Assembly: GCA_049603715.1 (NCBI GenBank)
Contig: JBMYSW010000002.1
Location: 62,001-126,000, forward strand
Reading direction: 5' to 3'
Origin: Pontibacterium sp049603715
Lineage (GTDB): Bacteria; Pseudomonadota; Gammaproteobacteria; Pseudomonadales; Balneatricaceae
DNA: 64,000 bases
A program made the translations under genes and the position numbers. Positions 7,978 to 16,639 of this stretch are shown here, one piece after another. A model generated the notes under the pieces. The model had not been told where the DNA came from and made no database searches. It was given only the letters and a program-made list of their open reading frames with translations. Within the stretch, counting starts at the first letter, position 1; each line of letters begins with the position of its first letter.

Positions 7978-8004
7978 CTTCGCTACCCTGTTAGGGGCTT
8001 GTCA

Positions 8005-8151
8005 TTAACGACGGCGTGAACGCTGACGAGGTTGCTCGTCTTCTACGCGAATACGGATAGGTTGAGGTTTTTGGCCTACTGATTGACCTGGTTGAGCTAG
8101 GTAAACAATCGCGCCCACAGCAATTAAAGATAGTACGGCTAAAGTTAGCAT
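8005..8151 (-). CDS. Small predicted single-pass membrane protein (48 aa)
   Basis: A 48-codon minus-strand frame with a strong Shine-Dalgarno (AGGAG, 8 bases before ATG). The peptide has one N-terminal hydrophobic segment (MLTLAVLSLIAVGAIVYLA), a Gln/Pro-rich linker and a basic, Arg-rich C-terminus (QRSRRR). This suggests an inner-membrane peptide with cytoplasmic or nucleic-acid-facing positive tail. It ends 28 bases before a bidirectional terminator. I recognise no family and assign no function. Confidence 0.6.
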   Translation of the reverse strand: MLTLAVLSLIAVGAIVYLAQPGQSVGQKPQPIRIRVEDEQPRQRSRRR

Positions 8152-8532
8152 TGTTTGTTAGCTCCTCTCTTCGTCGCGCACAAAGCTTGTTGGCTTTGTG
8201 CTTTATTTGATGCCGTTAGTCAGTATATGGGGCTGACTTTGGTTTTTTAAAGGCATCAACACCTTCACATCTGTTTTGTCGCTCACATCAAAAAGTGCTT
8301 ACTTAGCGGCTCTTTGATTTTCGTTTTGCGCCCTTCATATGCGCTGGCAATGCAGTTGTGCGATTTTTGTGCAGCTGCGTTGCCATGTGATGTTATGCAT
8401 TATAGTCAGCTTTACGCCATGGGCACAATAATAGATGAGGTGCTTTGAGTAATTGTTGAGGTAAACTCACGTTATTTACTCAAATCGGCATTATTCGTTG
8501 TGCTTTTGGGTGTTTCTGTCAAAAAAACATCA
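8152..8532. other. Intergenic stretch with leader hairpin
   Basis: 380 bases between the small minus-strand gene and the end of cydC. A perfect 9-base hairpin GCACAAAGC / GCTTTGTGC (8178-8186 and 8193-8201), followed on the plus strand by a T-rich run, lies in the 5' leader of the small gene or terminates plus-strand transcripts. Nothing else could be supported. Confidence 0.4.
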
Positions 8533-10320
8533 TCAAACTGTGGTTTTTGTTGCCTCTGTTTGGGTGAGTTTTCCTGCTTCTAACCAGTAGGTTGCGCCTG
8601 CTAGTTGGCTTTCGGCCTTGTCGTGGGTGACTAACAACAAACTTTTGGCCTGACCTTGGGCTTTGGCGCGTGCGAGGTAGTCGTGCAAGCGTTGGTTAAT
8701 CTGCTGTTTGTTGACGTTATCTAGGCCTTCGGTTGGCTCGTCGAGTAGCAAGAGTGGCGTGTCGCGCAACAGCACTTGTGCCAGCGATAGACGTCGTGCT
8801 TCGCCGCCCGAGAGCCCTTGGCCAGTTTCGCCTACCCAAGTGTCTAAACCTTGCGGCAACGCACCCACAAACTGCCATAGGCCGGCCAGTTTGAGTGCGC
8901 TTTGCATTTGCTCTTCGGTGGCGTCAGGTTTGGCCATGCGCAGGTTATCTTTTAGGGTGCCCATAAAGATATAGCTCTGCTGCGATAGGGTAGAAACTTG
9001 GTTGCGCAGCGCTTCGGTATCCCATGCGGTCAGTGGCTGACCAAATACGCTGACTTGCCCTGCATTGGGTTGCCAAATTTTATTGATCAAATGACATAGA
9101 GTCGACTTGCCTGCGCCACTTGGGCCCATGATCGCAATGGCTTCGCCTTGGCGAAGGTTCAGCGAGACTTGGTTAAGTACAAGCGGCGTTGATTCTACGT
9201 TGGGTTGAATGGCCTTGTCGTCTTGGTCGTAACCAAAGTTAACCTGTTCAAAACTCAGTGCTTGCTCTGCGTTAGCCGTTGAAGGTTGAGAAGCAGTCGC
9301 AGGTTTATCCGAGGTATCAGCAGACGCTAATAGCGCGTCTTTCGAGATATTCGGTAATTCACCTAAGCTTTGAATATTTTCGGCGCTGCGTAGGCACTGG
9401 GCTAGCTTACTAAAGGCGAGCGGTAGGCCCTGCACCACCTCAAAGCTGGCGAGCATTAATAAGCACAGCATGGGTAAGTAGCTGCCCACTTGCACACCTG
9501 CGTTCACTTGCGGGATCACAATTACCAAGGTGACCAGTACGCTAAGGTTCATCACCAAGGCCGAGAGCATGACCGAGCCAGCAAGGGTGTTTTGCTGCTT
9601 AAGTTGGCTGCTGATGTAGGCTTCGTTTAATTGCTCAAACTGTTCTGCTTGGTGGCTTAAACCGCCAAAGACTTTAAGCTCCTTATGGCCATCAAGGGTT
9701 TCGATCAGTTGGGTGCGAAGGGCTTGGTTTAAGTCACGCTCTTTGCGTCCTTGTTGCTGGGTGAGTTTGTGAGTGAGCCACGGTAGGCCAACACCCACAA
9801 GGCTCAGGCCAATAAACATCACAATGGCAAGGCTCGGCTCAAAGGTCGCAACCACCCAAAGCAAAATAGGCGTACAGATGAGCGCGCTGGTGGTGGGTAG
9901 CAGCACGCCAAGGTAAAGATGGTCGAGGGTTTCGACATCGCTTTGTACGCGGTTAAGTAGCTCGCCACTTCGCAGGCTTTTTTGCTTGGCGGGTAGCAAG
10001 GGTGTGAGCATGGCAAACACGTTGAGTCGTAAGTCGCTTAGCAGCTTAAACGTTGCGTTGTGGGTAACGAGGCGCTCAGCATAGCGACCTGCGGCTCGCA
10101 CCAGTGCTAAAAAGCGAATAATTGCAGCGGGGGTAAAGTAGTTCATCGACACGCCAGCCACACCCGCAAGGGCCATAGCCGCCAAGAACCAGCCCGAGAA
10201 CGCCAGCAAGGCGATGTTGGCGAGGGTGCTGATGACCGCTAACAGCAAACCGCAAAGTACCCACGGCCAGTGGGGCTTAAGCAGGGCGATAAAAGTTTTG
10301 AGTTTGCCAAAATTAGTCAT
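8533..10320 (-). CDS. cydC: CydC, permease/ATPase subunit of the CydDC thiol exporter
   Basis: A 595-residue fused ABC half-transporter. Six N-terminal membrane helices (~1-310) precede a nucleotide-binding domain with Walker A (GPSGAGKST), signature LSGGEARRLSLA and Walker B LLLLDEP. With CydD it exports cysteine/glutathione to the periplasm and is required for assembly of cytochrome bd. The frame extends 39 codons further upstream, but the ATG at 10318-10320 has a strong AGGAGG and an 8-base overlap with the cydD stop. The cydABX operon that needs this function lies ~10 kb away at 20.3-23.2 kb. Confidence 0.9.
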   Translation of the reverse strand: MTNFGKLKTFIALLKPHWPWVLCGLLLAVISTLANIALLAFSGWFLAAMALAGVAGVSMNYFTPAAIIRFLALVRAAGRYAERLVTHNATFKLLSDLRLNVFAMLTPLLPAKQKSLRSGELLNRVQSDVETLDHLYLGVLLPTTSALICTPILLWVVATFEPSLAIVMFIGLSLVGVGLPWLTHKLTQQQGRKERDLNQALRTQLIETLDGHKELKVFGGLSHQAEQFEQLNEAYISSQLKQQNTLAGSVMLSALVMNLSVLVTLVIVIPQVNAGVQVGSYLPMLCLLMLASFEVVQGLPLAFSKLAQCLRSAENIQSLGELPNISKDALLASADTSDKPATASQPSTANAEQALSFEQVNFGYDQDDKAIQPNVESTPLVLNQVSLNLRQGEAIAIMGPSGAGKSTLCHLINKIWQPNAGQVSVFGQPLTAWDTEALRNQVSTLSQQSYIFMGTLKDNLRMAKPDATEEQMQSALKLAGLWQFVGALPQGLDTWVGETGQGLSGGEARRLSLAQVLLRDTPLLLLDEPTEGLDNVNKQQINQRLHDYLARAKAQGQAKSLLLVTHDKAESQLAGATYWLEAGKLTQTEATKTTV

Positions 10321-12163
10321 GTTGGCCTCCTTGCGCAAGCAGGTTAGCCGCTTGCGTTTGCTCGTAAAGCACCTTGCCCGGCTGATTAAGTTGCTCATAG
10401 TCGCCTTGTTCTGCGACTTGGCCGCTTTGTAGCACAAACAGCTGTTTGGCTTGCGTTAATGTGTGTAGGCGATGGGCAATGACGATTACAATATGGTCTT
10501 TGGCGTAGGCTTCTACCGCTTTTTGGAGTGCGGCTTCCGAATCAGAGTCGAGGTGTGCGCTGGGTTCGTCTAGTAAAAGCACAGGGCTATTTTTATAAAA
10601 GGCTCGTGCCGTGGCGATACGTTGTTTTTGTCCGCCCGAGACACCTTCGCCGCCTTCGCCCAGTTGTGTGGCGTAGCCATGGGCTAGAGGTTGGATAAAC
10701 TCGTCGGCGTAAGCTGCGCGCGCTGCCGCTTGAATTTGCTCGCGAGTATCAGCGGCTAGGCTGTCAAAACTAGACGAGGTATGAAGCCCTAAATGAGGCG
10801 CGATGTTTTGGAATACGCTGCTGGCAAAAAGCTTGGGCTTTTGTGGTACCCAACTTACGTTTTCCAATGTTAGTGGGGCGCTTTGGCCTGCTTGCGTTAG
10901 GGTGATTTGGCCTTGGCTAGGCGTTAAAAAGCCAAGTAACAAGTCGAATAAGGTCGACTTACCCGCACCGCTTTCACCGACAATGGCATAGAGGCCAGGG
11001 CCATTAAATTCGAGGCTAATGTTATTGAGCGCTGCCTTGTTTTGACCATCGTAGCTAAAGCTTAACTTATGGATCTGTAGCGAGAGCGCCTTGTGCTCGC
11101 CTGTGCTTTGAGCAGTCTTTGTCGAGGTTTTAGACTGGCTTTGGGTCGGCATTTCAGCATCTGCTTGGTCGCTGGTTTGCTCAAAAATATCCATCATATC
11201 TTGAGCAGCGCTTAAACCTTGCATACGAGCATGGTACTGAGTGCCCAATTGGCGCAGTGGTAAAAAGAATTCCGGTGCTAGCAGCAAAATAAAGAAGCCG
11301 GTGTAAAAGTCTAGCTCGCCCCAAAGCAGGCGAAAACCAATGGTCACAGCGACCATGGCAATGCTAATGCTGGCCAAAAATTCGAGCGCTAGCGAGGACA
11401 AAAAGGCGACTCGTAATACTGCTAATGTAGAGCGGCGGAATTGATCGGTGGCTTGGGCTACCAAAATGAGCTCGGAGGTGGTGGCGTTAAATAGCTTGAG
11501 CTGTGCCATGCCACGAATACGGTCTAAAAAGCGCTGGCTTAGGCGAGTGAGTTCTTGCCAACGTTTTTGGTTAAGCGCTTGCGCGCGCATGCCAATCATA
11601 ATCATAAAAAACGGAATAACCGGCGCACACACCAGCAAGATGAGACCGCTTTGCCAATCAAGCGGCATCACTACAAACATCACCGCGATTGGAATAACGC
11701 CGCTGTAGGCGACCGCGGGTAAGTAACCAGCGTAATAATCGGCAAGGGAGTCGATGCCATCGATTAATGTGTTACTGAGCTTGGCACTGGCTTGTGACTG
11801 AATAAAGGTGTTGTTGCTGCCGTTGAGGTGTTGATACAGGCGGCTGCGAAGGTTGTGTTGTACTTGTTTTGCACCCTTGTGGGCTAAGCGGTGGGATAAG
11901 CCGTTGGCAACAGAGCGAAGCACCAAGCAAACCAAAAAGTAGCCCAGCCATGGCAAAACATCGTTTAGCGTGTGATCTTCAAAAATGACGAGGTGCGCCG
12001 CTTTGGCTAAAAAGCTGGCTTGGGCGATCATTAGCAGTGCGGCCAATGCACCTACAAGCATAGAGGCTTTAACTAAACGTTGACCGGCGGGGTGCTGTTG
12101 TTTGAGCCAGCTTTTGGCGGCTTTTAGTTTCTTGGTATCTGGGGCGGCATCTGCAGCGGCCAT
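10313..12163 (-). CDS. cydD: CydD, permease/ATPase subunit of the CydDC thiol exporter
   Basis: A 616-residue fused ABC half-transporter, first gene of cydDC. Membrane domain at ~30-330 and nucleotide-binding domain with Walker A (GESGAGKST), signature VSGGQKQRIATA and Walker B LLLDEPSAHLD. The chosen ATG (12161-12163, MAAADAAP) has AGGAAA upstream; a 17-codon upstream extension is hydrophobic but lacks a ribosome site. A low-complexity Ser/Thr/Gln linker (~340-365) separates the two domains. Confidence 0.9.
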   Translation of the reverse strand: MAAADAAPDTKKLKAAKSWLKQQHPAGQRLVKASMLVGALAALLMIAQASFLAKAAHLVIFEDHTLNDVLPWLGYFLVCLVLRSVANGLSHRLAHKGAKQVQHNLRSRLYQHLNGSNNTFIQSQASAKLSNTLIDGIDSLADYYAGYLPAVAYSGVIPIAVMFVVMPLDWQSGLILLVCAPVIPFFMIMIGMRAQALNQKRWQELTRLSQRFLDRIRGMAQLKLFNATTSELILVAQATDQFRRSTLAVLRVAFLSSLALEFLASISIAMVAVTIGFRLLWGELDFYTGFFILLLAPEFFLPLRQLGTQYHARMQGLSAAQDMMDIFEQTSDQADAEMPTQSQSKTSTKTAQSTGEHKALSLQIHKLSFSYDGQNKAALNNISLEFNGPGLYAIVGESGAGKSTLFDLLLGFLTPSQGQITLTQAGQSAPLTLENVSWVPQKPKLFASSVFQNIAPHLGLHTSSSFDSLAADTREQIQAAARAAYADEFIQPLAHGYATQLGEGGEGVSGGQKQRIATARAFYKNSPVLLLDEPSAHLDSDSEAALQKAVEAYAKDHIVIVIAHRLHTLTQAKQLFVLQSGQVAEQGDYEQLNQPGKVLYEQTQAANLLAQGGQHD

Positions 12164-12488
12164 AAATCCCGTTTCCTTTGCAACAAAGACGAAAAAAGAC
12201 GAAAAGAACAACATTAGCAGCGTGTGAGCAAAGTGCTTTTAGACTTGGCGCTTGCTGGTGTCATATGTCGGTCATTATACGGTGATTTGAGGGTTTTGTG
12301 GCTTAAGTTATTGATTAAATACCCATTGGTTGACCGACTCTAGGAGGCTGGGGTTTTACTTACCTGTTAATAGAGACATAACACATTTGATATACCGAGA
12401 GTGCTTTCTTGTATTCGAAATTTGCGGTGGGGTTAGGCACACTTTTACGCCTCTTGTTAAGTTTTTACGCGATTGAAAGGAACCCTTC
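12164..12488. promoter_or_regulatory. Divergent cydD / galM promoter region
   Basis: 325 bases between divergent starts. A plausible galM promoter is TTGATA (12387-12392), 17-base gap, TGTATT (12410-12415). No operator for cydD was recognised. Confidence 0.3.
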
Positions 12489-13496
12489 ATGCCAACCGAT
12501 CAAGCCTCTGATTTTGGATTAAATAGCTTTGGATTAAACGTCTCTGTACTCGAAAGCTATGTTCTAAAAAATGCCGACCTAACGGTTAGGGTGATGCGCT
12601 TGGGAGCCACCATTCAGTCGATTCACCTTAACGGAATTGAGCACTCCTTGACCCTTGGTAGCCGCTTTGAAGGAGACTATTGCAAAGGTGGCCCAGCCCA
12701 GTACATGGGCGCGATTGTTGGCCGTTGTGCTAATCGCATTGAACATGGCCGAGCTATGATAGATGGGAAGCTTTTTGAGCTTGATCGTAACGAAGGGCCA
12801 CACCATCTTCATGGTGGCAGCCAAGGCGTTGACCAGCTTTTGTGGCAATGCACCGAGCTGAGTGAGGATCGATTGGTTTTGTCCCTAACCCTTGCCGATG
12901 GCCATATGGGCTATCCGAGGAGCTTAAGTGTTTCGGTGACCTATTGGCTTGAGCACATCAGTTTGCATATGGAGATAAGCGCAACAAGCACGGCCGCCAC
13001 CTTGTGTAACTTTGCAGGCCATAGCTATTTTAATTTAGATGGAAAAGGCAGTGCCTTAGATCATCGCTTAGCCATTGCCGCCGATCATTACTTACCCGTA
13101 ACCGACACTTTGATGCCTACAGGAGAGATTCGCGCGGTAGAGGGTACGGCCTTTGATTTTCGTAATGAACGTAAGATCGGCGATTCAGGCTACGACCATA
13201 ACTTTTGCTTATCGCACGCCCGTGTTGGTTTGCGAGAAGTGGCAACGCTGGTGGGCCCCAAGTCGGGCTTGAGTATGACCTTGCTGACTACCGAACCGGG
13301 GTTGCAAGTCTATGACGGTGCCCACTTGAGTTTAGCCAGTGAGCACAGTGTGAATGGGGAGGCCATTGGCGCATTTGGTGGCATCGCTTTAGAGCCACAG
13401 GTGTGGCCAAACGCTATCCAAAATACTCACTTTCCGTCGGCTGTGCTGCGAGCGGGTGAGGTGTACAGGCAGCATACGGTGTATCGGTTTAGTTAA
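12489..13496 (+). CDS. galM: Aldose 1-epimerase (galactose mutarotase)
   Basis: A 335-residue mutarotase interconverting alpha and beta anomers of hexoses. Family motifs are intact: GRCANRIEHG (~79-88), the general-acid region HHLHGG with H106, NFAGHSYFNLDG with H178, the substrate Asp in GYDHNF (D236), and the catalytic base E302 in IALEPQVWPNA. Shine-Dalgarno AAGGA precedes the ATG. It stands alone rather than in a gal operon, so its sugar pathway cannot be deduced from context. Confidence 0.9.
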   Translation: MPTDQASDFGLNSFGLNVSVLESYVLKNADLTVRVMRLGATIQSIHLNGIEHSLTLGSRFEGDYCKGGPAQYMGAIVGRCANRIEHGRAMIDGKLFELDRNEGPHHLHGGSQGVDQLLWQCTELSEDRLVLSLTLADGHMGYPRSLSVSVTYWLEHISLHMEISATSTAATLCNFAGHSYFNLDGKGSALDHRLAIAADHYLPVTDTLMPTGEIRAVEGTAFDFRNERKIGDSGYDHNFCLSHARVGLREVATLVGPKSGLSMTLLTTEPGLQVYDGAHLSLASEHSVNGEAIGAFGGIALEPQVWPNAIQNTHFPSAVLRAGEVYRQHTVYRFS

Positions 13497-13503
13497 CGAC
13501 ACC

Positions 13504-13522
13504 AAGCCAGTTTGGCTGGCTT
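13504..13522. terminator. Hairpin after galM
   Basis: Perfect 7-base stem AAGCCAG / CTGGCTT with a 5-base loop, 8 bases after the galM stop. There is no T-run, so it may be a processing/stability hairpin rather than a true terminator. Confidence 0.35.
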
Positions 13523-13686
13523 AGCACCTGCGTCAAAAGTAAGTCTAATTAAGGGCTATTTGAGGGGGAAAAGCCCTAGCCAGCGACGGCCTGCTGGTTT
13601 ATGGTGAGGTTCATTTCACTTCTTGTTGAGCGCATTCTTTCGCGCTTTTTTTGTTTCTAGTTGTTCGGTCTTTTCTGGAATTCACT

Positions 13687-14409
13687 ATGTCTGTTTCTCA
13701 CTCGCCTCACTCGGCGAGCCAGCTTACCCCCGCATTAATTTGGTTGGGGTTTAAACAGCTTTTTCCTATTTCATTGTTTGTCGTTGCGTTTGGGATGGCC
13801 TTTGGCCTTGCCGCGACGCAAGAGGGCTTAAGTGACGCGAGCATCTATTTGATGAGTGCGTCTGTATTTGCGGGGGCGGCACAGTTTGCTGCCCTAGATA
13901 TGTGGGGCGACCAATTGCCCTTGGCAGCATTGCTGATTACCGTGTTTGCCATTAATGCGCGCCACTTGTTGATGGGAGCTTCGTTATACCCTTGGTTGTC
14001 GCAGCTACCGCCCGCAAAACGTTACGGTGTGATGTTGGTGGCCTCTGATGCCAACTGGGCGATGGCGATACAGGCGTTAAATTTTGGTAAGCCAGGGTTA
14101 GGGTTGCTCTTTGGTGGCGGCTTGGCGCTGTGGTCTGCATGGTTAATTGGCACTTGGTTGGGTGTGGTGTTTGGCAGTGCCATTGCCGACCCCAGTGCTT
14201 TGGGTTTAGACGTGGTACTGCCGTGCTTTTTGTTAACTATGGTGGTGGGGGCTAAAACCGACTTACGCATGGCGGCTATATGGGCTGCAGCGGCGGGTGT
14301 GTCTTTGTTCGCATTTTACTTTTTACCCGACAATACCCATGTGGTGTTGGGTGCAATAGCCGGTGGCTTAGTGGGTGTTGTTTGGCCGGAGAAAAGCGAT
14401 GAACATTGA
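13687..14409 (+). CDS. azlC: AzlC-family branched-chain amino-acid exporter subunit
   Basis: A 240-residue inner-membrane protein with several hydrophobic helices and the AzlC features FGMAFGLAA, FAGAAQFAALDMW and FAINARHLLMGASL. With the small AzlD partner it exports branched-chain amino acids or analogues. The ATG at 13687 is preferred over an upstream in-frame start at 13651 because the extra residues are not conserved in type. It overlaps azlD by 11 bases. Confidence 0.88.
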   Translation: MSVSHSPHSASQLTPALIWLGFKQLFPISLFVVAFGMAFGLAATQEGLSDASIYLMSASVFAGAAQFAALDMWGDQLPLAALLITVFAINARHLLMGASLYPWLSQLPPAKRYGVMLVASDANWAMAIQALNFGKPGLGLLFGGGLALWSAWLIGTWLGVVFGSAIADPSALGLDVVLPCFLLTMVVGAKTDLRMAAIWAAAAGVSLFAFYFLPDNTHVVLGAIAGGLVGVVWPEKSDEH

Positions 14410-14704
14410 TTGGACGCATCCGTATGTTGTGGTGTTACTGATGGCGCTCGTTACGTTGGCGACCCGTTGGGGTGGTGTGTTTGTAATGTCGTTTGTGCCC
14501 ATTAGCCCGCCCGTCGAGCGCTTTATTAAAGCCATGTCGGCATCGGTGTTAGTGGCTTTGTTGGCTCCTTTGTTTTTAACCGGTGGCCCAGCGACACAGG
14601 CGGCGATGTTGGCGACGGGTGTGTTAATGGTGGTTGTGAAAAAGCCCATTGTGGCGATTACGGCCGGTATTCTTGTCGCTGCGATTTGGCGACAGCTTTT
14701 GTAG
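14399..14704 (+). CDS. azlD: AzlD-family small subunit of the amino-acid exporter
   Basis: A 101-residue membrane protein with three to four hydrophobic helices (TLATRWGGVFVMS near the start). It is the obligate small partner of AzlC. GGAGA at 14388-14392 places the start at 14399, giving an 11-base overlap with azlC and probable coupled translation. A bidirectional terminator follows. Confidence 0.85.
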   Translation: MNIDWTHPYVVVLLMALVTLATRWGGVFVMSFVPISPPVERFIKAMSASVLVALLAPLFLTGGPATQAAMLATGVLMVVVKKPIVAITAGILVAAIWRQLL

Positions 14705-14743
14705 CCTAAGCTTGGCCGCTTAAAGAGAAGGGCGGGCAATAAA

Positions 14744-14801
14744 AAACGCCCTTTAGGCTCTCTCAAATAAAGAGCACCTAAAGAGCATCTAAAGGGCGTT
14801 T
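14744..14801. terminator. Long bidirectional terminator between azlD and pyrC
   Basis: Perfect 13-base arms AAACGCCCTTTAG (14744-14756) and CTAAAGGGCGTTT (14789-14801), with a further AGAGC/GCTCT pairing inside, flanked by A- and T-runs. It separates two converging transcripts. Confidence 0.75.
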
Positions 14802-14838
14802 AGAGCAGGTTTAGCGTACTGGCGCGGTTAGCTTCGCG

Positions 14839-15873
14839 TTAGTCGACTAGCTTCCAGTCTAACGTTTGGCCTGCAAAAAACGGCACAATTGGGCGGCCGT
14901 CTGGCAAGATGATTTCGTCTGGCACGGTCCATTCTTGTTTCTCTAGGGTAATGGTGCCTGCGTTGCGGTCTAGGCCGTAAAAGTCTGGGCCGTAGTGGCT
15001 GGCAAAACCTTCAAGCTTATCCAACGCGCCAAGCTCTTCAAATACTTGTGCGTAAAGCTCAATCGCACCCCATGCGCTGTAACAGCCTGCACAGCCACAA
15101 GCACTTTCTTTTGCTTCTTTAGCGTGTGGTGCTGAGTCTGTACCCAAGAAGAACTTAGGCGAGCCTGTAAGTACTGCATCGCGCAAGGCTTGCTGGTGGG
15201 TTGAACGCTTTAGCACAGGCAAGCAGTAGTTGTGCGGCTTAACGCCACCAACGAGTAAGTCGTTACGGTTTAACAACAAGTGCTGCGGTGTAATGGTCGC
15301 AGCGATGTTGTCCGATGCGCCTGCAACAAAGGCAGCGGCGTCGCCTGTAGTGATGTGCTCAAAAACGATTTTAAGGTCTGGGAAGCGCTCAACAATATGC
15401 ACCAGCTTTTCGTCGATAAAGGCTTTTTCGCGATCAAAAATATCGATGTGCTTATCGGTTACTTCGCCGTGAATCAGTAGCAACATGCCCGCTTCAGTCA
15501 TGGCTTCAAATACTGGGTACATGGCTTCTAGTTGCTTAACCGCTGCATCTGAGTTTGTGGTTGCGCCTGCTGGGTACATTTTGCACGCCAAAATGCCCTT
15601 TGCCTTGGCCTCGCGAATTTCTTCTGCCGAGGTGTTGTTGGTTAAAAACAAGGTCATTAGCGGGTTAAAGCTTTTGCCTTCAGGAACGGCAGCCAAGATA
15701 CGATCGCGGTAAGCAAGTGCCATTTCGGCAGTAGTCACAGGTGGTACCAAGTTCGGCATGATAATCGCGCGTGAGAAGCAGCGTGCAGTGGCGGCTACGG
15801 TTTCTGGCAGCATGTCGCCGTCGCGCAAGTGAAGGTGCCAGTCGTCAGGGGTCTGGATCGTTAAGCGAGTCAT
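14839..15873 (-). CDS. pyrC: Dihydroorotase, class II
   Basis: A 344-residue zinc amidohydrolase catalysing ring closure of N-carbamoyl-aspartate to dihydroorotate in pyrimidine synthesis. Metal ligands are all visible: H13 and H15 (WHLHLRDG), carboxylated-Lys candidate K98 (ACKMYPAGAT), H135, H173 and D246 (GTDSAPH). The Cys-rich SACGCAGC stretch is normal for proteobacterial PyrC. Shine-Dalgarno AGGAA precedes the ATG. A GC-rich leader hairpin lies at 15900-15915. Confidence 0.95.
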   Translation of the reverse strand: MTRLTIQTPDDWHLHLRDGDMLPETVAATARCFSRAIIMPNLVPPVTTAEMALAYRDRILAAVPEGKSFNPLMTLFLTNNTSAEEIREAKAKGILACKMYPAGATTNSDAAVKQLEAMYPVFEAMTEAGMLLLIHGEVTDKHIDIFDREKAFIDEKLVHIVERFPDLKIVFEHITTGDAAAFVAGASDNIAATITPQHLLLNRNDLLVGGVKPHNYCLPVLKRSTHQQALRDAVLTGSPKFFLGTDSAPHAKEAKESACGCAGCYSAWGAIELYAQVFEELGALDKLEGFASHYGPDFYGLDRNAGTITLEKQEWTVPDEIILPDGRPIVPFFAGQTLDWKLVD

Positions 15874-15899
15874 AATGATGAAGAGTTCCTGAAGTTCAG

Positions 15900-15915
15900 A
15901 CCGCCCGCAGGCGGT
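15900..15915 (-). promoter_or_regulatory. GC hairpin in the pyrC leader
   Basis: Arms ACCGCC and GGCGGT around a 4-base loop, 27-42 bases upstream of the pyrC ATG. E. coli pyrC is controlled through a leader hairpin, so this could be a related element, but here the stem does not include the Shine-Dalgarno. Confidence 0.3.
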
Positions 15916-16075
15916 GTGTCGTCAATAAAATGGGTTAAAGCTTACACAGGGTATAAAGCTTAGTTGCCGCCATTGTACCACTACTGGCAAAGCTCTACGG
16001 AGGTTTTTACCCGCGCTTTTTTGCTCAAGAGGCTTTCAAAGATATTCAGTGTGCTTGGCGCTCAGCATGAAGGTA

Positions 16076-16639
16076 TTAGCCTTCGATTGGCGGCGCTTCG
16101 TAAGGTTCGATCACATAGGCTTCGAGAGAGTAACCCGAAGATGCTAGATCGTTGTGGGTGTTTTCGATGGTGAGCTTACCTGTTACCCAAATGGCGTCGT
16201 AGAGGTTGTCGATGCTGGTGCCGGGCTCAAAGTTTACGTACACAATTTGGTTTGATGGTGGCGGTGGCAGGTGTAAGCAAGCGCCAAAGTAGGGTACCAA
16301 AAAGAAGGTTTTAATGGTTTCGCCATCGCCTTGTACCGGCACAACAAACCCCGGAATACGTACCATTTTTCCGTCCATTTCTGGGACGATGGGCGCAGAC
16401 TGTAGCTTGGCCATCATCTCGTCCATCAACAACATGGCTTCGTTACTGTAGTCGTCGATATTGGCCAGCTGCTCTTGTTGGTCGTCAAACAGGGAATCAA
16501 GGGAGTAGTCTTCGGGCATCAGTGCCGACCAGTCGAGCTGGGTGACGGGCTCGCCATTGACGGGCGGTAACTCAGCGTGGGCGACTGCCGTGAAAGAAGT
16601 GAAAATCGTAAAAAAGACTGCTAAAAGTGTGTTTTTCAT
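16076..16639 (-). CDS. DUF3299 periplasmic protein of the zinc operon (ZrgD-like)
   Basis: A 187-residue secreted protein with signal peptide MKNTLLAVFFTIFTSFTAVA. The DUF3299 core is recognisable: VRIPGFVVPV, then FFLVPYFGACLHLPPPP with a Cys-X-His pair that could bind metal. It is last in a four-gene minus-strand operon and its ATG overlaps the permease stop by one base (TAATG). In Vibrio-type Zrg systems a DUF3299 protein accompanies the zinc ABC transporter; its biochemical role is not established. Confidence 0.8.
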   Translation of the reverse strand: MKNTLLAVFFTIFTSFTAVAHAELPPVNGEPVTQLDWSALMPEDYSLDSLFDDQQEQLANIDDYSNEAMLLMDEMMAKLQSAPIVPEMDGKMVRIPGFVVPVQGDGETIKTFFLVPYFGACLHLPPPPSNQIVYVNFEPGTSIDNLYDAIWVTGKLTIENTHNDLASSGYSLEAYVIEPYEAPPIEG

